Shown one piece after another: positions 6,401 to 13,603 of a stretch of 15,863 nucleotides of DNA. Position 1 is the stretch's first letter. Every line of letters starts with the position of its first letter. The notes under the pieces were generated by a model. That model had not been told where the DNA came from and did no database searches. It worked only from the letters and a program-made list of their open reading frames with translations. Source of the stretch: Bryobacterales bacterium (GTDB lineage Bacteria; Acidobacteriota; Terriglobia; Bryobacterales; Bryobacteraceae). The stretch lies in assembly GCA_003132865.1 (NCBI GenBank), contig PKYZ01000837.1:1-15863 (forward strand), in the 5' to 3' direction. Made by a program: the position numbers and the translations under genes.

Positions 6401-6419
6401 CTATTTCTGGTAGAAATAG
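6401..6419 (+). promoter_or_regulatory. Perfect 8-bp stem-loop just upstream of the HTH gene
   Basis: CTATTTCT-GGT-AGAAATAG, a perfect 19-base inverted repeat. It ends 4 bases before the GAGG ribosome-site match (6423-6426) and 18 bases before the GTG start at 6438. It could be an operator half-site pair or a 5' leader hairpin controlling translation. Confidence 0.5.
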
Positions 6420-6437
6420 GGTGAGGACCTTCACCGG

Positions 6438-7112
6438 GTGGACTTCCGGCTTCTCCAGATGCGGCTGGTCTCCCACGTCCGGGCCCGCGTGCGCAACGGC
6501 GAAATCAGCGAACGCAGCTTGGCCCGGCTTACAGGAATTTCGCAGCCGCATATCCATAACGTGTTGAAAGGGGCCAGGTTGCTCTCCGCGGATATGGCCG
6601 ACCAGATTCTGCGCCGGCTGCGAATCGATCTGGTGGATCTGCTGACCGCCGACGAAGGCGGCGCCACCCACGGCGTCCCAGCAAGCCAGGAACCCGCGGA
6701 TTCGGGCGAATGCCGTACGGTCGCGCTGCTGGATGGCTGGATCGGGCGGGAATATCCGTATCCCCAAGCCGCCGGGCGGGAGCGATATCCGTTCGCAGCG
6801 GCGGACGTGGAGCGCCTGGAATCGCCCGTGGCCGCCCGGTTCGCGCCAGACCCTCTCCGCACGCCAATCTTCGCCGGCCGCGGCGTGGTTCTGCTGGATC
6901 GCTCGGAGAGGGTCCGCCTGGGCCCCGATGAAGAAGGCCACTTCGCGTTGAACTTGTTCGCCGGAGGCACGATTGGGTTGGTGCGGCGTGCCAGGCGCCA
7001 TTTGTATCTGTGGGTATGCCTCGCGGACGCGTGGCAATCCATCCCCCTCCCGGACCGCGACCCTCTCGATGTGATCCAGGGGCGGGTCAGTCTGGTGGTG
7101 CGGCCTTTGTAA
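6438..7112 (+). CDS. HTH (XRE-like) transcriptional regulator with unknown C-terminal domain
   Basis: Residues about 5-70 form a Cro/C1-type helix-turn-helix: RARVRNGEISERSLARLTGISQPHIHNVLKG, in which RSLARLTG-ISQ-PHIHNVLKG is the turn and recognition helix, then MADQILRRLRIDLVDLL. A Pro/Ser/Glu linker (about 72-92) leads to a second domain (about 93-224) with ALNLFAGGTIGLVRRARRHLYLWV and a final beta-rich PDRDPLDVIQGRVSLVV. That arrangement recalls phage-repressor proteins with a C-terminal sensor, but no Ser/Lys protease pair can be assigned, so the second domain stays unnamed. The start is GTG 6438, with a GAGG site 11 bases upstream; ATG 6459 is an alternative. It is divergent from the zinc-ribbon-like gene across a repeat-rich promoter region, suggesting that it controls that gene, itself, or both. 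Confidence 0.75.
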   Translation: MDFRLLQMRLVSHVRARVRNGEISERSLARLTGISQPHIHNVLKGARLLSADMADQILRRLRIDLVDLLTADEGGATHGVPASQEPADSGECRTVALLDGWIGREYPYPQAAGRERYPFAAADVERLESPVAARFAPDPLRTPIFAGRGVVLLDRSERVRLGPDEEGHFALNLFAGGTIGLVRRARRHLYLWVCLADAWQSIPLPDRDPLDVIQGRVSLVVRPL

Positions 7113-7334
7113 GGCAATTGATGGCGTTGATTATGCAGGCGCCGCCCGCATATCCTGGTAACTGTAAAGGCCAAATGGGGTTTCAAAGCGGCCGGTGCCC
7201 GCAGCCCTTCCCAACCGGGCAGCGACCGCCTCAGAAAACTGGCTAGAAGCCTGGACGCACTGGCCCGCAAGGACGAGGTACGCATCCGCAGGGCGGACGA
7301 GATTGGTTCTCTGCGCTGCCAGGCGGCCCTGGAG

Positions 7335-7730
7335 TTGCACGGCATCTGCGGCGATTTCGTCCGCGACTTGAACCAATTGCTTTCGCAAATCGAGCTGGAA
7401 TTCCAGCCGGAGGACTACGGGCCGGAAAGCTTTCAGGATGAGGGCATCAATCTTTTCCAGATCAACGCCCGCGGCCGCATTCTGCAAATCAAATTCGAAG
7501 CCACCGCGGAGCTGATCTCCACCGAGGATTTCCGCGTGCCATACATCCTGGCCGGAGCGGTCCGCTGCTTCAACCAGCAATTGCTGGAGAAGGACCTCAT
7601 CGAAGAGCAGTTGTTGTTTTACACCATCGAAAAGCCGCGCCAGCTCTGGCGGTTCTTCGACGCGCGCACGTATCGCTCCGGCCCGTTCGATGCGGACTAT
7701 CTGACGGGCCTCATGGAGCAACTGGTCTAG
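7335..7730 (+). CDS. Uncharacterised protein; coding signal extends upstream of the first usable start
   Basis: From TTG 7335 the frame gives 131 residues: an acidic, helical N-terminus (GDFVRDLNQLLSQIELEFQPEDYGPESFQDEG), a beta-rich middle (INLFQINARGRILQIKFEA...DFRVPYILAGAVRCFNQQLL) and a C-terminal EEQLLFYTI...WRFFDARTYRSGPFDADYLTGLMEQLV. I know no family name. The same frame is open back to 7131 and, from about 7230, reads like protein (LRKLARSLDALARKDEVRIR, then ADEIGSLRCQAALELHGIC), with G/C-ending codons, but it holds no ATG, GTG or TTG. So either a rarer start is used (CTG, or ATT 7302), or the true 5' end was lost or frameshifted. It follows the HTH gene by about 220 bases on the same strand and may be in one transcript. 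No signal peptide or membrane segment. Confidence 0.6.
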   Translation: MHGICGDFVRDLNQLLSQIELEFQPEDYGPESFQDEGINLFQINARGRILQIKFEATAELISTEDFRVPYILAGAVRCFNQQLLEKDLIEEQLLFYTIEKPRQLWRFFDARTYRSGPFDADYLTGLMEQLV

Positions 7731-7751
7731 GCGAACAACAGTGTTCACTTA

Positions 7752-7857
7752 GGTGGGACAGGCCTCCTGGCCTGTCCGTGGTGGGCCGAGGAGAAGATTA
7801 GCGCTGGTCGAGCGCGTTCGGCGTGGCAGAAGGACAGGCCAGGAGGCCTGTCCCACC
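7752..7857. repeat. Palindromic repeat copies 2 and 3 arranged as a 26-bp inverted pair
   Basis: Copy 2 (GGACAGGCC 7756-7764, TCCT, GGCCTGTCC 7769-7777) and copy 3 (7832-7840, AGGA, 7845-7853) are in opposite orientation. Including the flanking GGTG / CACC bases, 7752-7777 and 7832-7857 are exact reverse complements over 26 bases, with 54 bases between. This layout is like the paired REP elements (BIMEs) of enterobacteria. It lies in the gene-free stretch 7731-8040, between the convergent ends of the unrecognised gene and sdhB. The rest of that stretch holds only the tandem duplication at 7983-8020. Confidence 0.85.
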
Positions 7858-7982
7858 GTCTTCTAACTGCTATGCCGGGCTTACGTACGCGGCTTGTGGA
7901 GTTACCGCTTACCACGGTCCGCCATGCCTGGATTGTACACCGGTGTTCGCCTGAAGGGCGGGGACGGCAAAAGTGTGCCTAA

Positions 7983-8020
7983 AGAGTACAAGTGTATTCA
8001 CAGAGTACAAGCGTGCTTAC
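7983..8020. repeat. 19-bp imperfect tandem duplication beside sdhB
   Basis: AGAGTACAAGTGTATTCAC (7983-8001) is followed at once by AGAGTACAAGCGTGCTTAC (8002-8020), 16 of 19 bases identical. It ends 20 bases before the sdhB stop codon and would be in the 3' untranslated part of the sdh mRNA. No function can be assigned. Confidence 0.6.
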
Positions 8021-8040
8021 ACGGGATATAGGTAGCCAGG

Positions 8041-8793
8041 TTATGCTCCGCGGCCGGTTACGACCGCTTTCAAGAAATCGCGGTTCATCCGCGCGATTAC
8101 TTCCAGCTTGATATCTTTCGGGCAAACCGCCTCGCACTCGCCGACGTTGGTGCAGTACCCGAACAGCTCCGCATTAGCCTGCGCCACTATGGCGACCGCG
8201 CGGCGGTAGCGCTCCGGCTGGCCTTGCGGCAGGACTCCCAGGTGCGTGATTTTGGCGCCGGTAAACAGCGCCGCGGCGGCGTTGGGACACATGGCCACGC
8301 AGGCGCCGCAGCCGATGCAGGCGGCCGCGTCCATCGACAGGTCGGCGGCTTCCTTGGGGACCAGGATGGCATTGCCGTCCGGCGCGCTGCCGGTGGGTGC
8401 GCTGATGAAGCCTCCCGCGGCGATGATGCGGTCGAAGGCGGTGCGATTGACCACCAGGTCTTTGACGACGGGGAAGGCCCGCGCGCGCCACGGTTCCAGG
8501 TACAGCTCATCGCCATCCTTGAAGTGCCGCATGTGCAACTGGCAGACGGTGGTCGAGCGCTCGGGACCGTGCGCCACGCCGCTGATCATGAAACCGCACA
8601 TGCCGCAGATGCCCTCGCGGCAATCGTGGTCGAAGGCCACCGGCTCTTGACATTTGTCAATAAGGTGTTCGTTGAGGACGTCGAGCATCTCCAGGAACGA
8701 CATCTCCGGATTGACATCCGGGACTTCGTAACGCACCATGCGGCCTTTTTCGCTTGCGTTGCGCTGCCGCCAGATATGGAGGGTAAGGTTCAT
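8041..8793 (-). CDS. sdhB: Succinate dehydrogenase / fumarate reductase iron-sulfur subunit
   Basis: Carries electrons from the flavin of SdhA to the quinone site in the membrane. All cluster ligands are present in 250 residues: [2Fe-2S] C58, C63, C66 and C84 (CREGICGMC, then TTVCQLH); [4Fe-4S]/[3Fe-4S] ligands C159, C162, C165, C169 ([12 protein letters not shown]) and C214, C220, C224 ([12 protein letters not shown]). The sequence style, with [13 protein letters not shown] and [13 protein letters not shown], is that of the class-B enzymes with one cytochrome subunit, as in Bacillus, Bacteroidetes and epsilonproteobacteria. The ATG at 8793 lies one base after the sdhA stop codon (TAAcATG), with a GGAG element within the sdhA end, so translation is coupled. 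The frame is open further upstream to 8934, but that part is only overlap with sdhA. Last gene of the sdhCAB operon. Confidence 0.95.
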   Translation of the reverse strand: MNLTLHIWRQRNASEKGRMVRYEVPDVNPEMSFLEMLDVLNEHLIDKCQEPVAFDHDCREGICGMCGFMISGVAHGPERSTTVCQLHMRHFKDGDELYLEPWRARAFPVVKDLVVNRTAFDRIIAAGGFISAPTGSAPDGNAILVPKEAADLSMDAAACIGCGACVAMCPNAAAALFTGAKITHLGVLPQGQPERYRRAVAIVAQANAELFGYCTNVGECEAVCPKDIKLEVIARMNRDFLKAVVTGRGA

Positions 8794-8794
8794 G

Positions 8795-10708
8795 TTACTT
8801 GTAGCTCCGTTGGCTGGGATGCACGTAGTCGAAATGCAGCGGCTCTTTGTGCAGCTCGGGCGGCTGGCCCTCGCCGCGATATTGCCAGGCCGCCACGTAA
8901 GAATACTCATCGTCGTTGCGGAGGGCCTCGCCATCGGGCGTTTGATATTCCTCGCGGAAGTGGCCGCCGCAGGATTCGTTGCGCTCCAGCGCGTCGAGGC
9001 ATATGAGCTCGGCCAGCTCGAAGAAGTCGCCGACGCGGCCGGCTTTTTCGAGCGACTGGTTCAGCTCTTCGCCCGAGCCCAGCACCTTCACGTCGCGCCA
9101 GAATTGCTCGCGCAGGGCGGGGATTTTTTCGAGCGCATGGCGGAGTCCTGCGGCGGTGCGCCCCATGCCGCAGTATTCCCAAAGCAGCTTGCCCAGGTCG
9201 CGGTGGAAGGAATCGACGGAACGGGTACCCTTGATATGGAGCAGGCGGTCCGTCTGGTAGGCGACCTGCGTTTCGGCGTCGCGGAAGGCGGCGTGGCTGG
9301 TGTCCACTTTGGGCGCCTGGGAACTCGCCAGATAGTCGCCGATGGTGTACGGCAGGACGAAGTAGCCATCGGCCAGGCCTTGCATCAGCGCGCTCGCACC
9401 CAGGCGGTTGGCCCCGTGATCGGAGAAGTTCGCCTCACCCGTGACGTAGAGGCCGGGGATGGTGCTCATCAAGTTGTAATCCACCCACAGCCCGCCCATG
9501 GTGTAGTGAATGGCGGGGTAGATACGCATGGGCACTTCGTAGGGATTCTCGCCGGTGATGCGCTCGTACATGTCGAACAGGTTGCCGTAGCGCTCCTTGA
9601 TGACGTGCTGGCCCAGGCGCTGGATGGCTTCGCTGAAATCCAGATAGACGCCCAAGCCGGACTCGCCCACGCCGCGGCCTTCGTCGCAAACGGCTTTGGC
9701 ATTGCGGGAAGCCACGTCGCGCGGCACCAGGTTGCCGAAGCTGGGGTAGCGGCGTTCCAGGAAATAGTCGCGCTCGGCGGCGGGGATCTGGTTAGGCGGA
9801 CGCTTGTCACCTTTGTTCAGCGGCACCCAGATGCGGCCGTCGTTGCGCAACGATTCGCTCATCAGGGTGAGCTTGGATTGATATTCGCCCGTCACGGGGA
9901 TGCAGGTAGGGTGGATCTGGGTGAAGCAAGGATTGGCGAACAGCGCGCCCTTCTTGTAAGCGCGCCAGATGGCGGTGGCGTTGCAGCCCTTGGCGTTCGT
10001 CGAAAGATAGTAAGCGTTGCCGTAACCGCCGGTGCCCAGGACGACGGCATCGGCCACGTGGGATTCGATCTTGCCGGTGATGAGGTCGCGGGTGACGATG
10101 CCGCGGGCGTTGCCGTCGATCACCACCAGGTCGAGCATCTCGTGGCGCGGGTACATCTTCACCTGGCCGGCGCCGATCTGGCGTTCAAGCGCCTGGTAAG
10201 CGCCCAGCAGCAACTGCTGGCCGGTCTGGCCGCGGGCGTAGAAGGTGCGCGACACCTGCGCGCCGCCGAAGGAGCGGTTGTCGAGCATGCCGCCGTACTC
10301 GCGCGCGAAAGGCACGCCCTGCGCCACGCACTGATCGATGATGTTGACGCTGATTTGCGCCAGGCGGTAGACGTTGGCTTCACGCGAACGGAAGTCGCCG
10401 CCCTTCACGGTGTCATAGAAGAGGCGGTAGATGCTGTCGCCGTCGCTGTGATAGTTCTTGGCGGCGTTGATGCCGCCCTGCGCGGCGATGGAGTGCGCGC
10501 GGCGGGGGGAATCCTGGAAGCAGAAGCATTGGACGTTGTAACCCAACTCGCCGAGCGTGGCTGCCGCGGATCCGCCGGCCAGCCCCGACCCTACCATGAT
10601 GATATTGTACTTCCGCTTGTTGGCTGGATTCACCAGCTTGAGATTGAATTTGTGCTTGTCCCAGAGGGTCTCGATGGGGCCGGCGGGGATTTTGGCGTCG
10701 AGTTCCAT
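8795..10708 (-). CDS. sdhA: Succinate dehydrogenase / fumarate reductase flavoprotein subunit
   Basis: Catalytic subunit oxidising succinate to fumarate (or the reverse) on the cytoplasmic face. 637 residues, normal for the class-B type. Visible marks: the FAD dinucleotide fold [14 protein letters not shown] (residues 36-49); [20 protein letters not shown], with H72 as the expected covalent FAD attachment; [25 protein letters not shown] with an active-site His; and [13 protein letters not shown] plus [17 protein letters not shown] near the C-terminal FAD contacts. Start ATG 10708 has a strong GAGGAG site at about 10714-10719, part of which overlaps the sdhC stop codon. It follows sdhC by 10 bases and precedes sdhB by 1. 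Needs FAD, and thus riboflavin, which is made with the help of ribBA in this window. No missing key residue seen. Confidence 0.96.
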   Translation of the reverse strand: MELDAKIPAGPIETLWDKHKFNLKLVNPANKRKYNIIMVGSGLAGGSAAATLGELGYNVQCFCFQDSPRRAHSIAAQGGINAAKNYHSDGDSIYRLFYDTVKGGDFRSREANVYRLAQISVNIIDQCVAQGVPFAREYGGMLDNRSFGGAQVSRTFYARGQTGQQLLLGAYQALERQIGAGQVKMYPRHEMLDLVVIDGNARGIVTRDLITGKIESHVADAVVLGTGGYGNAYYLSTNAKGCNATAIWRAYKKGALFANPCFTQIHPTCIPVTGEYQSKLTLMSESLRNDGRIWVPLNKGDKRPPNQIPAAERDYFLERRYPSFGNLVPRDVASRNAKAVCDEGRGVGESGLGVYLDFSEAIQRLGQHVIKERYGNLFDMYERITGENPYEVPMRIYPAIHYTMGGLWVDYNLMSTIPGLYVTGEANFSDHGANRLGASALMQGLADGYFVLPYTIGDYLASSQAPKVDTSHAAFRDAETQVAYQTDRLLHIKGTRSVDSFHRDLGKLLWEYCGMGRTAAGLRHALEKIPALREQFWRDVKVLGSGEELNQSLEKAGRVGDFFELAELICLDALERNESCGGHFREEYQTPDGEALRNDDEYSYVAAWQYRGEGQPPELHKEPLHFDYVHPSQRSYK

Positions 10709-10718
10709 ATGCGCTCCT

Positions 10719-11423
10719 CTATTGCAGCGTCAGCACACCGGCGAGCACCGCGACGGGGATGGAAATATTGCCGATGGCGACGAACCACGCGAAGGCCGCC
10801 GCGAATTTCTTGATGATGGGCGTGTAGCGCGGATGATTCACGCCCAGCGATTGGAACATGCTCCAAAGGCCGTGGTAGAGATGCATGCAGAGCAGGGCCA
10901 TGGCGACGATGTAGAAGATGGCCACGGCGGGGTTCCGGAATCCCGTGATGACGTTGGCGCGCACGTCCATGTCGCCGTCCGGCAGGGTGTGCAGCGGCAG
11001 CACGCTGCCGACGGTCAGGTGCAGCACGTGGAAGACGACGAAGGCGGCGATGATGGGGCCGCTCCAGATCATGGTACGGGCGGCGTAGCTGGCGGGCACG
11101 TCGTCCTTCTTCACATAGGCTTCCGGGCGGGCCTTCTGCTTCAACAGCCACAACTGTACGGAGGCGGTGATGTGCAGGACCACGGAAGCCAACAGCAGCG
11201 CGCGCACGGCCCACAGCAGGAGGACGTGGGAATGCAGGAATCTGGCGTAGTTGTTGATCTGTTGGGTGTCCGGCGAATAGATCTGGAGATTGCCGATGAG
11301 GTGGCCGAGCACATATCCGAACAGGATGACGCCGGTAACGGCCATGACCACTTTCTTGCCGATGGTGGCCTGGTAAAACCCGATGGAGCGAGTCAATTGA
11401 CTGGTTGTCGCAATGGCACTCAT
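10719..11423 (-). CDS. sdhC: Succinate dehydrogenase cytochrome b subunit (class B, single membrane anchor)
   Basis: Membrane anchor of the complex, binding haem b and quinone, 234 residues with five hydrophobic segments (about 22-48, 70-100, 117-140, 170-195, 212-232). Histidines in membrane segments typical of the dihaem b558 family are visible: [26 protein letters not shown] and CMHLYHGLW. This single large anchor, instead of separate SdhC and SdhD, marks the Bacillus/Wolinella-type enzyme that usually works with menaquinone. I set the start at ATG 11423 ([18 protein letters not shown]), where the conserved N-terminal amphipathic helix begins; the open frame continues much further upstream, but that part belongs to a different, broken gene. 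The ribosome site is weak (AGAGAAA). A TATACT -10-like element on the minus strand at 11512-11517 is the only promoter hint. First gene of the operon. Confidence 0.93.
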   Translation of the reverse strand: MSAIATTSQLTRSIGFYQATIGKKVVMAVTGVILFGYVLGHLIGNLQIYSPDTQQINNYARFLHSHVLLLWAVRALLLASVVLHITASVQLWLLKQKARPEAYVKKDDVPASYAARTMIWSGPIIAAFVVFHVLHLTVGSVLPLHTLPDGDMDVRANVITGFRNPAVAIFYIVAMALLCMHLYHGLWSMFQSLGVNHPRYTPIIKKFAAAFAWFVAIGNISIPVAVLAGVLTLQ

Positions 11424-11547
11424 GTAGATTTCTCTGGTGGCGGCGAAAGCGATCGCCGTCTGGAACGATGCCGCCGCGGCGAGTTGACGGCCGCGGCGTG
11501 TGGCACATTCCAGTATACTCGGATGCGAATGGGCGGTGGGCGATGGC

Positions 11548-12138
11548 TCATGGCATCGCGAAGGTGTACATGCGTTGGTCCGCCGTGACGACTCCCAGTT
11601 GCCCGCCGCGCGGAAGCCCGCGGGTACGATGCGATCGGGCAACTGGAGGCGCCGCAGTTCCGAGCCAGTGGCCTCATCCAGCACCATCAGCTCCGAAGCA
11701 AGGTTCCGGACGGCAAGCCGCCCGTGTATCAGGTAGAAAACAATGACGCGTCCGAAAGTGTGCGCTGCCGGCGCGCCCTCGCTCCACCGCTCGATCACCA
11801 GGCGGTTATCGGCGCTGGCTGCGAGCAGGTAATCGCCGGCCGGACGCCGCTTATATTGACAACCTTTTCCGCGCGCCTTTTTAACCTCGGGATCGCCCTT
11901 CGAGAGCGCATCGCCTGCCTTGGCGCCCAGCGGCCAAGTGGAGACCAGAACGCCGGGCGATAGAGTTCCGCCAACCAGCGGCCATTGCTCGAAGTGGCGC
12001 TTCCACAACACGCGGCGCGCAGGTATCTCCTCCACTTCCAATGGTACGCCATAGGACCTCCAGCAGGGCAGTGTAATCCGTTACCTTGCCTACTTCCCTA
12101 CCTCCATTGAGGCCCGCACTGGTTAGAGTGCAGACCAT
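11548..12138 (-). pseudogene. Frameshifted remnant of a beta-propeller-like protein
   Basis: Three segments in two frames read as one protein. First, from about 12138: MVCTLTSAGLNGGREVGKVTDYTALLEV. Second, in a shifted frame (about 12065-11625): VEEIPARRVLWKRHFEQW, GDYLLAASADNRLVIERWSEG and LMVLDEATGSELRRLQLPD. Third, back in the first frame: GLPRGGQLGVVTADQRMYTFAMP, ending TGA at 11548-11550. The repeated strand pattern 'LL..s.Dn.l.i...' and 'V.T.DqrmYtF' resembles WD40/PQQ-like propeller blades, but I cannot assign a family. The two shifts cancel, near 12065 and 11620. The middle frame has stops or foreign sequence outside those limits, and it runs by chance into sdhC, so it would be mistaken for a 440-residue fusion. 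The N-terminus may once have extended further to the right, where the next gene now lies. Assembly error is possible. Confidence 0.5.
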
Positions 12139-12152
12139 GCGGGAGGGACTAC

Positions 12153-12497
12153 CTAGCGAAGCATTTCGTTGTGAACAGCCAACCCGGTGTAGGCCCCCGT
12201 CCGGACTAGATTCACGATTGCCAGTCGTTTGGCCAGGAACGGCTTGTGGTGCACGGATATCTCTTGAATGGCTAAGACAGCGCCAGTTATCCCGAACTCC
12301 AGGGACGCTTGACGGATACCGTAGCGGCCCCGGCCTAGCACTGGATCCAACTCGCGTTTGCCATAGCTGGATGCCACGTCAGCCGTAGTGCTGGCCAGCA
12401 TTGCCGCTTGGGTGACGCGCCAGAGGCGGTGCCATGAGGCCGCTTGAGCATGAGAGCCAGCGGCGAAGGCTGCGATCAGAATTGTTCGTTTCATCAT
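12153..12497 (-). CDS. Small secreted or membrane-associated hypothetical protein
   Basis: 114 residues (113 if ATG 12494 is used). The first 20 residues form a signal peptide: MMKRT, a short hydrophobic core (ILIAAFAAG) and an AQA cleavage site. The mature part is basic, with WHRLWRVTQAAMLASTTADVASSYGKRELDPVLGRGRYGIRQASLEFGITGAVLAIQEI, containing two helices hydrophobic enough to be membrane-associated and an LDPVLGRGR turn between. I know similar small proteins only as hypotheticals and give no function. Translation start is well supported by AAGGAG a few bases before the paired ATGs. The gene ends 15 bases before the pseudogene remnant on the same strand, so it once may have been the first gene of a two-gene unit. 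Confidence 0.65.
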   Translation of the reverse strand: MMKRTILIAAFAAGSHAQAASWHRLWRVTQAAMLASTTADVASSYGKRELDPVLGRGRYGIRQASLEFGITGAVLAIQEISVHHKPFLAKRLAIVNLVRTGAYTGLAVHNEMLR

Positions 12498-12693
12498 TTT
12501 TCTCCTTTTGTGTTCCCTTGTGAATCTGGGTCATGCTCTTGCCGCGACCGTTCGTAGTCGCATCCGGCGATCCAACCATCCCCAGACCCTGTCTGAATTT
12601 CCTCTTGTGAATGCTTCGTGCCAGACGGCAATCGCAGAGCAAACGAACGCAGCCATTAGCTAAGCTAGCTAGCAGCATGAATCCGCATGCGCT

Positions 12694-13497
12694 TTACATG
12701 CGCGGTGATTCGGATCTTTTGATATTGGTATTAGCGGGGCGTGCGCGGCCCGGCATTTGGGGAAGCGGGCAGGGTTTCGCAAGTGGTTTATCTTTCGACA
12801 TGGCTTTGCCCAACCGCGTGCCGATGATGGTGAGGCCAATGATGAGCAGACCGATGGTGCCCGGCTCGGGGGTGTGAACGCATTCCACTTCCATGACGCT
12901 CGCTCCCACGCTTTGCGAGCCGTCGGGGCTGATCAAGGAAGCGGTAAAGTCGCTGGCGATGGGCGAGCCGGAATAGCCGAAGGTGATGGCGGCGCCTGTG
13001 TTATGGAGGTCGATCACGACTTCACCGGAGGCGAACAGCGCGGCGGCTTCCAGCGAGCTTATCGTCACGTCGGCGGAGAGCAGGTCGATGGGGCCGGAGT
13101 ACGAGCCGCCGCTGCGCGATCCGGGGGTCAACAGCATATCGCCGGCCGGCAAGCCCAGGCGCGTGGCGTCGGAGTCGGTCAGCGGAATCGAGATGGAGCC
13201 ATCCTGGGATTCGAGTGTGCCGGTGAACAGGATGCCCGGCATGTAGACGCCCGACGTTCCGGGTATGGATGACACGGGTCCGCCGAGCGGCATGCTTCCG
13301 AGGAGCATCTCGATCTCGCCGGGATAGGTAGATCCGTGGCCACCGGAGGAGTTATCCGAGATGTAGAAGAGCAGGCTGTCGTTGGTTTGCAGAGTCACTA
13401 GGGAATCGTTTGTCACATTAATTGTGCTCGCCGTTGCGGGCGCGATCGAGGCAAGTACAAGTGCAACGAGTAAGAGTGGGGCTGTGAGGTTCTTCAT
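12694..13497 (-). CDS. PEP-CTERM sorting-domain protein with extended C-terminal tail
   Basis: Exported protein of 267 residues. Signal peptide at 1-23 (MKN, core APLLLVALVLASIAP, ATA-S). The mature part (24-205) is Ser/Thr/Gly-rich and beta-like, without a known enzyme motif. At 209-213 stands TPEPG, followed by a hydrophobic segment (GTIGLLIIGLTIIG, 213-226) and the basic GTRLGK: the tripartite PEP-CTERM signal processed by exosortases, which usually anchors or releases exopolysaccharide-associated surface proteins. Normally the protein ends within about ten residues of the basic patch; here about 38 more residues follow, Lys/Pro/Arg-rich. A lost stop codon is a plausible cause. The start ATG has no evident ribosome site. 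No exosortase gene is in the window. Confidence 0.82.
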   Translation of the reverse strand: MKNLTAPLLLVALVLASIAPATASTINVTNDSLVTLQTNDSLLFYISDNSSGGHGSTYPGEIEMLLGSMPLGGPVSSIPGTSGVYMPGILFTGTLESQDGSISIPLTDSDATRLGLPAGDMLLTPGSRSGGSYSGPIDLLSADVTISSLEAAALFASGEVVIDLHNTGAAITFGYSGSPIASDFTASLISPDGSQSVGASVMEVECVHTPEPGTIGLLIIGLTIIGTRLGKAMSKDKPLAKPCPLPQMPGRARPANTNIKRSESPRM

Positions 13498-13581
13498 AAC
13501 TTACAGCCTGATTTTAGGGTGGAAAGCTTGGAAAATGACCGGGAAAGTTGTACCGGTACATAGGGGATTGGTAACGGTACA

Positions 13582-13603
13582 GGACAGGCCAGGAGGCCTG
13601 TCC
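13582..13603. repeat. Palindromic intergenic repeat, copy 4
   Basis: GGACAGGCC (13582-13590), AGGA, GGCCTGTCC (13595-13603). As with copy 1 at lpxC, its last base is part of the TAG stop codon (minus strand, 13603-13605) of the adjoining gene, the molybdenum hydroxylase subunit. Just beyond it lies another small palindrome, GTACCGGTAC (13550-13559). Confidence 0.85.

Noticed and set aside
7731..8040. CRISPR array or insertion sequence in the repeat-rich gap
   Set aside because: Only two inverted palindromes and one tandem duplication; no regularly spaced direct repeats, no transposase and no target-site duplication.
8738..10813. 691-codon open frame on the plus strand
   Set aside because: It is the antisense shadow of sdhA, which has full family motifs, a ribosome site and operon context. 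High GC opens the opposite frame; the translation is Ala/Val/Gly/His-rich without domain features.
10719..12041. 440-residue fusion of a propeller-like domain with SdhC
   Set aside because: The join has low-complexity, non-family sequence, and sdhC has its own conserved start at 11423; the upstream part belongs to a frameshifted gene.
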